Below are positions 11,169 to 18,731 of a stretch of 64,000 nucleotides of DNA, one piece after another. The position numbers were made by a program, and so were the translations under genes. The notes beneath the pieces were generated by a model. It searched no databases. It had not been told where the DNA came from and saw only the letters and a list, made by a program, of their open reading frames with translations. The stretch lies in NCBI RefSeq assembly GCF_029626225.1, contig NZ_JARUBP010000001.1, forward strand, positions 2,356,001 through 2,420,000, read 5' to 3'. Positions within the stretch are counted from its first letter, which is position 1. Every line of letters begins with the position of its first letter. This stretch comes from Asanoa sp. WMMD1127. GTDB lineage: Bacteria > Actinomycetota > Actinomycetes > Mycobacteriales > Micromonosporaceae.

Positions 11169-11891
11169 CTAGCCCTGTTCGGGGGCGACGTCGGCTTCGT
11201 GGCCCTCGTCCGGGACGACCGCCGGGCCGCGGGGCAGCGGCGACAGCGGGACCGCCAGCACGGCGTCGACGGTGAGCTGCTGGCCACCGAAGTCGAAGAC
11301 CACGGGCACCTGGTTGCCCTCGTTGAGCTCCTCGCGCAGCCCGGTCAGCAGCAGGTAGCTCTGCCCTTGCTGGTTGAGCGTCACGTAGCCCGCGGGCGGG
11401 ATGGTCACCTCGGCCGGGCCGCCCACCTGGGCCGGCGCGGCCGGCGTGGTAGGCGCCGCGGTCGGGGTCTCGCTCGCGCCGGCGGACGGCGTCGCTGAGG
11501 TGGTCGCCGCCGGCGTCGTGGGCTCGGCGGCAGCGGTCGGGCTCGCCGCGACGTTCGGGTTGACCAGCCGCACCGACTCGGCGGCGGGGCTGCTTACGCG
11601 TACGGTCACCGGCGAAGCCGTGTTGTTGTAGAGCGCCACCGCCAGCCGCGCGTCGGAGCCCGCCGGGTAACCGTCGAGCTTGAAGTCGGCGACCAGGTTA
11701 CGCACGCTGTAGCTGCCGCCGTTGGCCGCGGCGAGGTCGGCGTCGACACCGTCGATCGCCGGCACCGTGTCGGCCGTCGACGAGACCTGGCCGGAGCCGC
11801 AGCCCGTCAGCAGCAGGCTCGCTGATGCCGCGACGGCCAGGCCGGCGAGCAGCACCGCGCGACGGCGGGTCCCGAACTTCGAGCGCGTCAC
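11169..11891 (-). CDS. lpqE: LpqE-like secreted lipoprotein
   Basis: A 240-aa lipoprotein. The signal peptide ends in the lipobox LLTG-C, with the lipidated Cys at 31. After it comes a beta-strand domain with DFKLDGYPAGSDARLAVALYNN, split by a long Ala/Thr/Pro-rich linker (about 113-155) from VTIPPAGYVTLNQQGQSYLLLTGL. The position immediately upstream of radA-disA is that of lpqE (Rv3584) in M. tuberculosis; the function of that protein is poorly defined. The strand pattern is reminiscent of periplasmic copper-chaperone-like folds, but no metal site is evident. Confidence 0.7.
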   Translation of the reverse strand: MTRSKFGTRRRAVLLAGLAVAASASLLLTGCGSGQVSSTADTVPAIDGVDADLAAANGGSYSVRNLVADFKLDGYPAGSDARLAVALYNNTASPVTVRVSSPAAESVRLVNPNVAASPTAAAEPTTPAATTSATPSAGASETPTAAPTTPAAPAQVGGPAEVTIPPAGYVTLNQQGQSYLLLTGLREELNEGNQVPVVFDFGGQQLTVDAVLAVPLSPLPRGPAVVPDEGHEADVAPEQG

Positions 11892-12008
11892 GTCGCTCCT
11901 CCTCGCATCGCTTCCAGGGGCCGCTCCGCCCGGCCGCGCTCCAGGGTAGTGGGACGTGATCCGCCGTGGACGATCGACCCGCGCGCAGCGCGCCGCGCGC
12001 CCGACCGG

Positions 12009-12848
12009 TCACACCACGCGACCGCTCGCCACCAGCAGAACGACGTCGATGACGGCCACCGCCATCACCGCTCGGAACATCGCCACGGGCCGGCCACCGC
12101 GGGCGGCCGCCGCCCGGCCCGCGTACCAGCCGAGGGGCAGCACCACGACGGCCGCGACGATGGCCGCGACGCCGGCCCACGACGGCGGCCCGGCCGGACC
12201 GGCGACCAGCGCGACGGTCGCGCCGAACAACAGCACGGCGGCCGCGATCCGCGATCCGCCGGGGCCGAGGCGTTGCGGCAGGCCGCGTACGCCGGTCCGG
12301 CTGTCGTCGTTGAGATCGGGCAGCGCGTTGGCGAAATGGGCGCCCGCGCCGAGCAGGGCCCCGGCCAGCACGAGCCAGGCGGGCGGGGCCGGTGCGCCGG
12401 GCAGGGCGACCACCACGAATGCCGGCAGCAGCCCGAACGACACGGCGTACGGCAGCACGGACAGCGGCGTCAGCTTGAGCGGCCAGTCGTAGAGGAGGGC
12501 CGAGACCAGCGCGGCGATCATCAGCAGCGCGGCCGGGAAGCCGGTGGTGAGCGCGACCAGCACGCACGCGACTGACGCGACGAGCCCGCACCGGCCGACC
12601 AGCGTGCGGTCGACGGCGCCGGTGGCGACCGGCTTGTCGGTGCGGCCCACCGCGCGGTCGCGGCCGGCGTCGAGCCAGTCGTTGACCCAGCCGATCGCGA
12701 GCTGGCTGGCGAAGATCGCGCCGGCGGTCCGGGCGATGCCGGCGGCGTCGTGCCCGACACCCCACGCGAGCAACGCGGTGACGGTCGTGACCGCGACGGC
12801 GGGCTCCGGATGGGACGCGCGGACGAGCGCCCGGATCGGCCATGACAT
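12009..12848 (-). CDS. UbiA-family prenyltransferase (AgqD-like)
   Basis: A 279-aa integral membrane protein with about eight hydrophobic segments. Two Asp-rich motifs that bind Mg-prenyl diphosphate are visible: NDWLDAGRD (56-64) and DLNDDSRTG (178-186). The family transfers prenyl groups to aromatic acceptors. It is divergent by 64 bp from a methyltransferase, flavoprotein and type III PKS operon. That combination is the set described for alkyl-O-dihydrogeranyl-methoxyhydroquinones in Actinoplanes missouriensis (agqABCD, from memory), so the acceptor is probably an alkylated hydroquinone. Confidence 0.85.
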   Translation of the reverse strand: MSWPIRALVRASHPEPAVAVTTVTALLAWGVGHDAAGIARTAGAIFASQLAIGWVNDWLDAGRDRAVGRTDKPVATGAVDRTLVGRCGLVASVACVLVALTTGFPAALLMIAALVSALLYDWPLKLTPLSVLPYAVSFGLLPAFVVVALPGAPAPPAWLVLAGALLGAGAHFANALPDLNDDSRTGVRGLPQRLGPGGSRIAAAVLLFGATVALVAGPAGPPSWAGVAAIVAAVVVLPLGWYAGRAAAARGGRPVAMFRAVMAVAVIDVVLLVASGRVV

Positions 12849-12882
12849 GACCCGAAGTCTGCCGGTTCGGTGACGGTCGTGC

Positions 12883-12899
12883 CAGGCATGACCTGCCTG
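12883..12899. promoter_or_regulatory. Inverted repeat between the prenyltransferase and methyltransferase genes
   Basis: CAGGCA-TGACC-TGCCTG is a perfect 6+6 bp inverted repeat with a 5-bp spacer, centred in the 64-bp divergent promoter region and ending 13 bp before the GTG/ATG region of the methyltransferase gene. It could be the operator that co-regulates both arms of the cluster. Confidence 0.35.
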
Positions 12900-12912
12900 T
12901 ACCGTTTGGGAA

Positions 12913-13638
12913 ATGCGGCCACGGAACGACCCGCGCCAGTACGACGACCTGGCTGGCGAGTGGTGGCGTCCGGACGGTCCTTTCGCGATGCTGCACTGGC
13001 TCGCCGAGGCGCGCGCGGAACTCGTCCCCCCGGCTCCGTCGCCGGGTGCCCTGTTGGTCGACGTCGGCTGCGGCGCCGGGCTGCTCGCGCCGCACCTGAA
13101 GGACCGTGGCTACCACCATGTCGGCGTCGACCTCGTGCCCTCGGCGCTCGAGCAGGCCGCCAGCCACGGGGTGACGCCGGTCAACGGTGACGCGGCGGCG
13201 ATCCCGCTGGCCACGGGCAGCGCGGACGTGGTCGTCGCCGGCGAGATCCTCGAGCACGTCCCCGACCTGGCCGCCACCGTCGCGGAGCTGTGCCGGGTCT
13301 TGCGCCCGGGCGGGTTGCTGGTGCTCGACACGCTCAACGACACGGCGGTGTGCCGGGTCCTGGCCGTGCACATAGCCGAGCGCATGCCACGCGCGCCGCG
13401 GGGTATCCACGATCCCGGCCTGTTCGTCGACCCGGTCCGGCTCACCCGGCTGTGCGCGGGGCACGGCGTGCGCCTGTCCGTGCGCGGCATCCGGCCGTCG
13501 GTGCCGGCGGTGGCCGGCTGGTTGGCCGGTCGCCGTCCGCGGCCGGGCCGGCGGCGGATCGTGCCCGTCGCCAGCACCGCCGTGCTCTACCAGGGCCGCG
13601 GCGTGAAGACAGCGAACGCTGGAGGGGGCAAGGGGTGA
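12913..13638 (+). CDS. SAM-dependent O-methyltransferase (UbiG/AgqB-like)
   Basis: A 241-aa methyltransferase. The N-terminal YDDLAGEWWRPDGPFAMLHWL resembles the YDxxAxxWWxxxGxxxxLhxLN signature of UbiG. DVGCGAGLL at 50-58 is SAM motif I, followed by GVDLVPSALEQAA and AGEILEHVPD. UbiG-type enzymes methylate phenolic hydroxyls of prenylated or alkylated quinol precursors. Its stop overlaps the next GTG start by 4 bp (GTGA-type coupling), which ties it to the flavoprotein and PKS. Confidence 0.85.
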   Translation: MRPRNDPRQYDDLAGEWWRPDGPFAMLHWLAEARAELVPPAPSPGALLVDVGCGAGLLAPHLKDRGYHHVGVDLVPSALEQAASHGVTPVNGDAAAIPLATGSADVVVAGEILEHVPDLAATVAELCRVLRPGGLLVLDTLNDTAVCRVLAVHIAERMPRAPRGIHDPGLFVDPVRLTRLCAGHGVRLSVRGIRPSVPAVAGWLAGRRPRPGRRRIVPVASTAVLYQGRGVKTANAGGGKG

Positions 13639-14798
13639 ACGCGCTGGAAGCGGCGCGCCGGGTCGCGCCACGCATGGCGGCCCGTGCGGGCGACTACGAC
13701 CGGGCGGGTGACTTTCCCGTCGACGACTTCGCCGACCTGCGCGCGGCTGGCCTCTTCGGGCTCATGGTGCCGACCTCGCTCGGCGGCGCGGGCGCGAGCT
13801 TCGCCGAATACACGGCGGTGGCCTACGAGCTCGCCCGCGGCAACGGCGCCTCGGCGCTCGTGTTCAACATGCACGCGTCGGTCACCGGCGCGCTCGGCGC
13901 GGTGACGGCGGAGCTGGCCGAGTCGCTCGGCCTGCCGGACAGCGCCCTGGCCGCCCGCGACCGGCTGCTCGCCGACGCGGCCGCCGGCTCCTGGTACGGC
14001 GTGGCGATGAGCGAGCGGGGCGCCGGCTCCCGGCTGTCCCAGCTGGCCACCACCTACGAGCCGGTCGAGGGCGGCTACCACCTCAAGGGCGCCAAGACGT
14101 TCTGCTCGGGGGCCGGGCACGCCGACGCCTATCTCGTCGCCGCCCGCAGCATCGGCGACCAATCGGTGGTCTCGCAGTTCCTGGTGCCTGCCGACAGCCC
14201 GGGCCTGCAGGTCGAGCAGACCTGGGACTCGCTCGGCATGCGGGCCACCTCCTCGCACGACCTGCACCTCGACGTGACCGTGCCGGCCGACCGGCTGCTC
14301 GGCGGCATGGAGGGTCTGGCCCTGGTGGTCGCCCAGCTCATGCCGCACTGGCTGATCGCCAGCTACGCCGCCGTCTATGTCGGAGTCGCGCAGGCCTCGA
14401 TCGACGCCGCGGTCGAGCACCTCAGGGCCCGCAAGCTCACCCACCTCCCGGCGGTACGCGCCCGGGTGGGCCGGGCCGACGCGGCGGTGGCCGCGGCCCG
14501 GCTGGTCGTCGCCGAGGCCGGCCGCCGGGTCGACGAGGAGCCCGGCGAGGCGGAGACCAACCGCTGGGTCTGGCGGGCAAAGCTGCTGGCCGGCACGACC
14601 GCGGCCGAGGTGGCGGCGTCGATGCTGGAGGCGGCCGGCACCTCCGCCACCCGCCGCGGCCATCCGCTGGAGCGCCTCTACCGCGACGCCCGCTGCGGCT
14701 CGCTGCACCCGGCCACCTCGGACGTCTGCGCCGACTGGCTCGGCATAGCGGCCCTGGGCGGCGACCCGGACCACGACGGATCGGCACCTCGGTGGTGA
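13635..14798 (+). CDS. Acyl-CoA-dehydrogenase-fold flavoprotein, probable aromatic hydroxylase (AgqC-like role)
   Basis: A 387-aa protein with the three-domain acyl-CoA dehydrogenase fold: N-terminal helices, a beta domain (GVAMSERGAGSRLSQLATTY, FCSGAGHADAYLVAAR) and a C-terminal helical domain. The YEGT-like catalytic-Glu motif of true dehydrogenases is not seen. Instead the C-terminus reads YRDARCGSLHPATSDV, the RDxRxxxxHP pattern of group D flavin monooxygenases such as HsaA and DszC. I therefore infer hydroxylation of the PKS-derived phenol rather than fatty-acid oxidation. GTG start overlaps the upstream gene by 4 bp; GGAGGGGGC precedes it. Confidence 0.75.
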   Translation: MNALEAARRVAPRMAARAGDYDRAGDFPVDDFADLRAAGLFGLMVPTSLGGAGASFAEYTAVAYELARGNGASALVFNMHASVTGALGAVTAELAESLGLPDSALAARDRLLADAAAGSWYGVAMSERGAGSRLSQLATTYEPVEGGYHLKGAKTFCSGAGHADAYLVAARSIGDQSVVSQFLVPADSPGLQVEQTWDSLGMRATSSHDLHLDVTVPADRLLGGMEGLALVVAQLMPHWLIASYAAVYVGVAQASIDAAVEHLRARKLTHLPAVRARVGRADAAVAAARLVVAEAGRRVDEEPGEAETNRWVWRAKLLAGTTAAEVAASMLEAAGTSATRRGHPLERLYRDARCGSLHPATSDVCADWLGIAALGGDPDHDGSAPRW

Positions 14799-15847
14799 GC
14801 GGCCGGCCGACGGTCGCTGGGATCGGGTTGGCCTTGCCGCCCGCGGCGAAGCAGACGGACCTGTGGACCGAGTACTTCCAGCACCACTTCCCGGCCTCGG
14901 CGCGGTCGTTGGCGGAGCGGATCTTCAACAACGCCGGCGTGGTGACCCGGCAGGCCTCGGTCAGCCCGCTGCTCGAGGACGTCTCGGACTGGCCGACCGA
15001 GAAGCGCATGCAGCGTTATCTCGTCGAGGCGCTGCCGCTGGGCAAGGAGGCGGTGACGCGGGCGCTGACCGACGCCGACCTGTCGATCAACGACATCGGG
15101 CTGTTCGCGGTCTGCTCGTGCACCGGCTACGTCACCCCGGGCCTGGACATCCTGCTCAGCCGCGACCTCGGCATGGCGCCGGACACACAGCGGCTCTTCG
15201 TCGGCCACATGGGCTGCTATGCGGCGCTACCGGGTCTGGGCGCCGTCGGCGACTACGTGACCGCCCGCGGCCGGGCGGCGCTGCTGCTCTGCGCCGAGCT
15301 GACCAGCCTGCACATCCAGCCGTCGGTGACCCGCTTCGACACCCAGCAGATCGTGGCGCACGCGCTCTTCTCCGACGCGGCGGCCGCCGTCGTGGTGCTG
15401 CCCGGCGGCCCTGGCTATGCGCTGGCCGAGGTCGCCTCGGTCACCGACACCGCCACCGCCGACCACATGACCTGGGACGTCACCGACCTCGGCTTCCGGA
15501 TGGGCCTCTCGCCCAAGGTGCCGCAGGTGCTGGCACTGCACGTGCGGACGCTGGTCGACGACCTGCTCGCCCGGCACGGCCTGCGCCGCTCCGACGTCGA
15601 CGGCTGGGCGGTGCACCCGGGCGGCCCGCGGATCCTCAACGTGGTCGAGCGCGAGCTGGAACTGCGCCCGGAACAAATGGCCGCGTCGCGGGAGACGCTG
15701 GCCGAGAACGGCAACTGCTCGTCGCCGACCGTGCTGCTGATCGTCGAGCGGCTCCGCCGCCGGCCCACCCCGCCGGAGCGGATCGTCACGCTCGCGTTCG
15801 GCCCGGGCCTGACTCTCTACGCCTCGCTGCTGACTCGCTCGGCATAG
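14795..15847 (+). CDS. Type III polyketide synthase (alkylresorcinol-type, AgqA-like)
   Basis: A 350-aa chalcone-synthase-fold enzyme. The catalytic triad is visible: Cys 141 in GHMGCYAALPGL, His 274 in WAVHPGG and Asn 307 in ENGNCSSPTVL. Family members extend acyl-CoA starters with malonyl-CoA and cyclise to resorcinols or pyrones. Neighbouring methyltransferase, flavoprotein and prenyltransferase genes suggest an alkyl-phenol precursor of a prenylated methoxyhydroquinone lipid. The GTG start overlaps the upstream stop by 4 bp; a GTG one codon earlier is possible. A strong hairpin follows. Confidence 0.9.
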   Translation: MSGRPTVAGIGLALPPAAKQTDLWTEYFQHHFPASARSLAERIFNNAGVVTRQASVSPLLEDVSDWPTEKRMQRYLVEALPLGKEAVTRALTDADLSINDIGLFAVCSCTGYVTPGLDILLSRDLGMAPDTQRLFVGHMGCYAALPGLGAVGDYVTARGRAALLLCAELTSLHIQPSVTRFDTQQIVAHALFSDAAAAVVVLPGGPGYALAEVASVTDTATADHMTWDVTDLGFRMGLSPKVPQVLALHVRTLVDDLLARHGLRRSDVDGWAVHPGGPRILNVVERELELRPEQMAASRETLAENGNCSSPTVLLIVERLRRRPTPPERIVTLAFGPGLTLYASLLTRSA

Positions 15848-15853
15848 AAAGCG

Positions 15854-15884
15854 ACCGGCCGGCGCGATGGTCGCGCCGGCCGGT
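15854..15884. terminator. Hairpin terminator between the PKS and the 52-aa gene
   Basis: ACCGGCCGGCGCGA (15854-15867) pairs perfectly over 14 bp with 15871-15884 around a TGG loop. It sits 6 bp after the PKS stop and 2 bp after the stop of the convergent small gene. There is no T run, so it is a G/C-type hairpin serving both genes. Confidence 0.7.
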
Positions 15885-15886
15885 GA

Positions 15887-16045
15887 TCAGTGGGATGGCC
15901 CTCGGGTCGAGCGCGCATTGGTGTCGCGCTGGTTGCGCCGCGCGCGGTTGATCCGCCGGAACAGCCGCTTGCGGTCAGCCTCGGCGATCAGGTCGCGCTG
16001 GTGGTCGTGGGCCAGGGTGAGCATGAGCTCCGGGTTCTGATACAT
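15887..16045 (-). CDS. Small basic protein of 52 aa
   Basis: The short frame begins MYQNPELMLTLAHDHQRDLI, continues AEADRKRLFRRINRARRNQ and ends GPSH. It has an excellent ribosome-binding site (AAGGAGA, 7 bases before ATG 16045). The sequence is a single amphipathic helix followed by an Arg-rich tail. Similar tiny proteins (NPE-L...LA..R..DL...A...R) are, in my recollection, widespread but uncharacterised in actinomycetes. No function is assigned. It is convergent with the PKS gene and shares its hairpin terminator. Confidence 0.65.
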   Translation of the reverse strand: MYQNPELMLTLAHDHQRDLIAEADRKRLFRRINRARRNQRDTNARSTRGPSH

Positions 16046-16176
16046 CTCGCGTCTCCTTGGTGGTGTTCGCTGATGTATCCATGCTCTGCCATGGCGGCCC
16101 CGCTGACATCGGGAGCGATTCCTAACTTCCGGCCGCCCGGGTACTTACCGACCCACCTAAGCCGCCCTAGGCATAC

Positions 16177-16344
16177 CTAGGGTCTGCCTCGAAGTGCTGA
16201 CCGGGCTGCGGCGGACCCAGGCGTCGGCTGGAACCACGCCGGTCACGACCGGATACGACACCGGTATCCGGTCGCGCCCGGCGCGGCCCCAGCCGACGCC
16301 TGGGCCTCGCCTCGCTCCGGCCCCCACTTCGAGGCAGACCCTAG
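16177..16344. repeat. 168-bp near-palindromic element, candidate MITE
   Basis: The outermost 20 bp (16177-16196, CTAGGGTCTGCCTCGAAGTG) are repeated perfectly inverted at 16325-16344. Inside, 16216-16231 pairs perfectly with 16289-16304, and CGACCGGATAC (16246-16256) with 16264-16274 around a 7-base loop. Almost the whole 84-bp half matches the other half. Both ends are CTAG, rare in such DNA and the target duplication of some IS5-group elements. If so, the terminal repeat proper begins GGGTCTGCC. No transposase is encoded. The right CTAG supplies the TAG stop of the neighbouring minus-strand gene. A giant terminator is the alternative. Confidence 0.55.
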
Positions 16345-17120
16345 CGAGCGGGCAGAAAAGCCAGGTCCGCGGCGTACGCGCTGATGGGTGTGCTGTCGTT
16401 GACGACTCGGGTCAGCTCGCCGGAGCGGGCGACGAGCGCGACCGGTGTGGCGCCGCCGGGGACCAGGTCGTCGCCGAGGAAGTTGGCCAGCCCGCCGCCA
16501 GGGTCGCGCAACCGGCGCACCGTGGCGTTGGCCGGGCCGGGCAGTGTCGCGGTGGACGGTGGCGGCGTGGTGCCCCGCACCGCCCCGATGGCGACCACCG
16601 TCACCTCGGGCGGCACCTCGTCGGCGATGTCATCGGCGCACGGGCAGTCGTCGGAGAGGATCAGCACCGCCGGCAGCAGGGTGGCCAGCGGCACGGCGTT
16701 GCCCGCGTCGTCGAGCAGGTCGAGGGCCGGCACCATGCGGGCCGCCGGCGAGGTGGGGTTGCCGGTGGAGCTCGCCGCCGCGGGGGCCGGCGTGCCCCGC
16801 CGGTCGTTGGGCCAGGCCGCCGCGAACAGGCTGATCACCGCGGCCAGCAGCGCCGCCGTCATGATCAGCAAGGGAATCCGGAGCGAGGCCGGCTCGTGGG
16901 CGCCCTCGTCGCCGTCGGGCGGGACGCTGCCCCGGAAGCCGCCGTCGGGGAAGACCCGCGCGCCCGACCGCGAGCCGCCGACCCGCTCCTCGCGCAGCTC
17001 CTGGCGGACCTGGGCGGCCTCTTCCGCGAGGGCCGAGGCGTCGTCGGGGATGCGCACGTCGGGCGGGAGCTCCGGAAGCTCGTCGAAGGGCCCGCTCTCA
17101 CCGTCGTGCGGCGTGCCCAT
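16341..17120 (-). CDS. Membrane-anchored thioredoxin-like protein with a CPC motif
   Basis: A 259-aa protein. Start chosen at ATG 17120 (MGTPHDGESG) behind AGGGGGC; a longer frame exists. The acidic cytoplasmic N-terminus (1-80) leads to one membrane helix (about 82-103), an Ala/Thr/Ser linker and an outer domain. There LPAVLILSDDCPCADDIADE is followed by VTVVAIG and later TPVALVARSGELTRVV, a strand/helix order like thioredoxin or TlpA with Cys-Pro-Cys at the active-site position. I infer a redox or metal-handling role, weakly. Its stop codon lies in the end of the palindromic element. Confidence 0.55.
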   Translation of the reverse strand: MGTPHDGESGPFDELPELPPDVRIPDDASALAEEAAQVRQELREERVGGSRSGARVFPDGGFRGSVPPDGDEGAHEPASLRIPLLIMTAALLAAVISLFAAAWPNDRRGTPAPAAASSTGNPTSPAARMVPALDLLDDAGNAVPLATLLPAVLILSDDCPCADDIADEVPPEVTVVAIGAVRGTTPPPSTATLPGPANATVRRLRDPGGGLANFLGDDLVPGGATPVALVARSGELTRVVNDSTPISAYAADLAFLPAR

Positions 17121-17502
17121 GCTGCCCCCTGCGACCTCGCGCGCGCCCGCGGACGCGTCTGACCTCCAGAGTGGCGCACGAGTCGCGGGAGCGCCACAGT
17201 TCAATTCGAGATGGCCGACGTTCGATCTTCCAACCCGGCCGGGTCCGCTCCGAGTCAGGCGGCGGATGACCCCTGCGGGTTACCCTTAGAGGTGGGAAGC
17301 ATTCGCATCCGATATCGACGAGACCCCTGCGTATTCGTAACACGAAGGTTACTCAGCGTGTTGGAAAAGCTCGGCGCGGAGCGTGTCAAGCCGGAGAAAG
17401 ACCTGTCACAGGCCCTCTGAGCTGCACTAACGGTCAGGACCGGGATGGGACATCGGTGCTCCCGCGTGTTACCCTAGACACAGCGAAAGGGGTTTCGAAC
17501 CT
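17121..17502. other. Intergenic region between the thioredoxin-like gene and carD
   Basis: A 382-bp stretch holding the divergent control regions. An inverted repeat GTAAC-N6-GTTAC lies at 17337-17352. A possible carD promoter is TGGGAC (17446-17451) with TACCCT (17470-17475) at an 18-bp spacing; the -10 fits the actinobacterial TANNNT pattern but the -35 is poor. A 69-codon frame at 17211-17420 has no ribosome-binding site and no recognisable similarity. carD is preceded by GAAAGGGG. Confidence 0.4.
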
Positions 17503-17988
17503 ATGGTTTTCAGTGTCGGCGAGACCGTTGTTTACCCCCACCACGGGGCCGCACTCATCGAGGCAATCGAGACTCGGGTCGTCAAGGGCGAGGAGAAGCT
17601 TTACCTCGTTCTCAGGGTCGCTCAGGGTGACTTGACGGTGCGGGTGCCCGCCGAAAACGCCGAGATCGTTGGCGTGCGTGAGGTGGTCGGGGAAGAGGGC
17701 CTGGGCAAGGTCTTCGATGTGCTCCGTGCCCCGCACACCGAAGAGCCGACCAACTGGTCGCGGCGTTACAAGGCAAACCTGGAAAAGCTGGCTTCGGGCA
17801 ACCCCCTCAAGGTTGCCGAGGTCGTGCGTGACCTGTGGCGCCGCGAGCGGGAGCGGGGCCTGTCGGCGGGCGAGAAGCGCATGCTCGCCAAGGCGCGCGA
17901 CATCCTGGTCGGCGAGGTGGCGCTCGCCGAGAAGAGCACCAAGGACGAGGCGGAGATCCTCCTCGACAAGGTGCTCACCGAGGCCTGA
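17503..17988 (+). CDS. carD: RNA polymerase-binding transcription factor CarD
   Basis: A 161-aa protein, essentially the M. tuberculosis CarD length. The N-terminal RNA-polymerase interaction (Tudor-like) domain is [17 protein letters not shown]...KLYLVLRV; the C-terminal helical domain has [13 protein letters not shown] and the basic [18 protein letters not shown] with the Trp that wedges at the -10 upstream fork. CarD stabilises open complexes at rRNA and housekeeping promoters. First gene of a probable carD-ispD-ispF-TPR transcript. Confidence 0.97.
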   Translation: MVFSVGETVVYPHHGAALIEAIETRVVKGEEKLYLVLRVAQGDLTVRVPAENAEIVGVREVVGEEGLGKVFDVLRAPHTEEPTNWSRRYKANLEKLASGNPLKVAEVVRDLWRRERERGLSAGEKRMLAKARDILVGEVALAEKSTKDEAEILLDKVLTEA

Positions 17989-18010
17989 GTCCGTTCCGCA
18001 CAGATCAACT

Positions 18011-18071
18011 CCTCGCGAGGACCGCGACGTGACCGCGCAGCTCAACCCGCGCGGTGACGTCGCGGTCCTCG
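18011..18071 (+). promoter_or_regulatory. Hairpin enclosing the ispD ribosome-binding site and start codon
   Basis: Bases 18016-18038 pair with 18049-18071 at 22 of 23 positions around a 10-base loop. The left arm holds the likely Shine-Dalgarno CGAGG and the GTG start (18029-18031); the right arm is ispD coding sequence. CCTCG at 18011-18015 can instead pair with CGAGG 18016-18020, giving a competing structure. Pairing is seen directly; a translational control role is inference. Confidence 0.5.
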
Positions 18072-18721
18072 TTCCAGCCGCGGGCAGCGGCACCCGCCTC
18101 GGTCCCGGCGCCCCCAAGGCGCTGCGGCTGCTCGGTGGCGAGTCTCTCCTCGTGCACGCGGTGCGCCGCATCTGCCAGGCGCCGTCCGTCGCCGCCGTCG
18201 TGGTGGCCGCCCCGCCCGACGATGTCGCGGCCGTCGAAACTCTGCTCGCTCCGGTCGCACCGGTCACGGTGGTCGCCGGCGGCGCGCACCGGCAGGCGTC
18301 GGTCGCGGCCGCGCTGGCCGCCACCCCCGCTCACCTGCCGATCGTGCTCGTCCACGACGCGGCCCGGGCCCTGACACCGCCCGCCCTCGTCGAGTCCGTC
18401 GCGGCCGCCGTGCGGGCCGGCGCCGACGCGGTCATCCCCGTCCTGCCGGTGATCGACACGATCAAGGAGGTCGGCCCCGACGACGCCGTCCGCGGCACGG
18501 TCGACCGGTCACCGCTGCGCGCCGTGCAGACACCGCAGGGCTTCCGCCGGGACGTCCTCGCCGCCGCGCACGCCGCCGCCGTCGACCCGCTCACCGACGA
18601 CGCGGGCCTGGTCGAGAAGCAGGGCGTACGGGTCACCTGCGTCCCCGGCTCCGATCACGCTCTGAAGATCACCCGGCCGTTCGACCTGCTGCTCGCCGAG
18701 CATCTGCTGGCCACCGAATAA
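18029..18721 (+). CDS. ispD: 2-C-methyl-D-erythritol 4-phosphate cytidylyltransferase
   Basis: A 230-aa enzyme of the MEP isoprenoid pathway that joins CTP and MEP to CDP-ME. The nucleotide-binding signature [15 protein letters not shown] is near the N-terminus with the K of [14 protein letters not shown] and [11 protein letters not shown] are also family motifs, and [11 protein letters not shown] follows. GTG start at 18029, 40 bp after carD; ispF follows after 10 bp. carD-ispD-ispF is the conserved actinobacterial order. The start region is inside a strong hairpin. Confidence 0.96.
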   Translation: MTAQLNPRGDVAVLVPAAGSGTRLGPGAPKALRLLGGESLLVHAVRRICQAPSVAAVVVAAPPDDVAAVETLLAPVAPVTVVAGGAHRQASVAAALAATPAHLPIVLVHDAARALTPPALVESVAAAVRAGADAVIPVLPVIDTIKEVGPDDAVRGTVDRSPLRAVQTPQGFRRDVLAAAHAAAVDPLTDDAGLVEKQGVRVTCVPGSDHALKITRPFDLLLAEHLLATE

Positions 18722-18731
18722 GCTGCCCCGC

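Noticed and set aside
13290-13634. Longer N-terminus for the flavoprotein gene
   Set aside because: It would overlap the methyltransferase gene out of phase; the coupled GTG at 13635 with a Shine-Dalgarno explains the start.
17211-17420. 69-codon plus-strand frame upstream of carD
   Set aside because: No ribosome-binding site, no recognisable motif, and it overlaps the likely carD control region.
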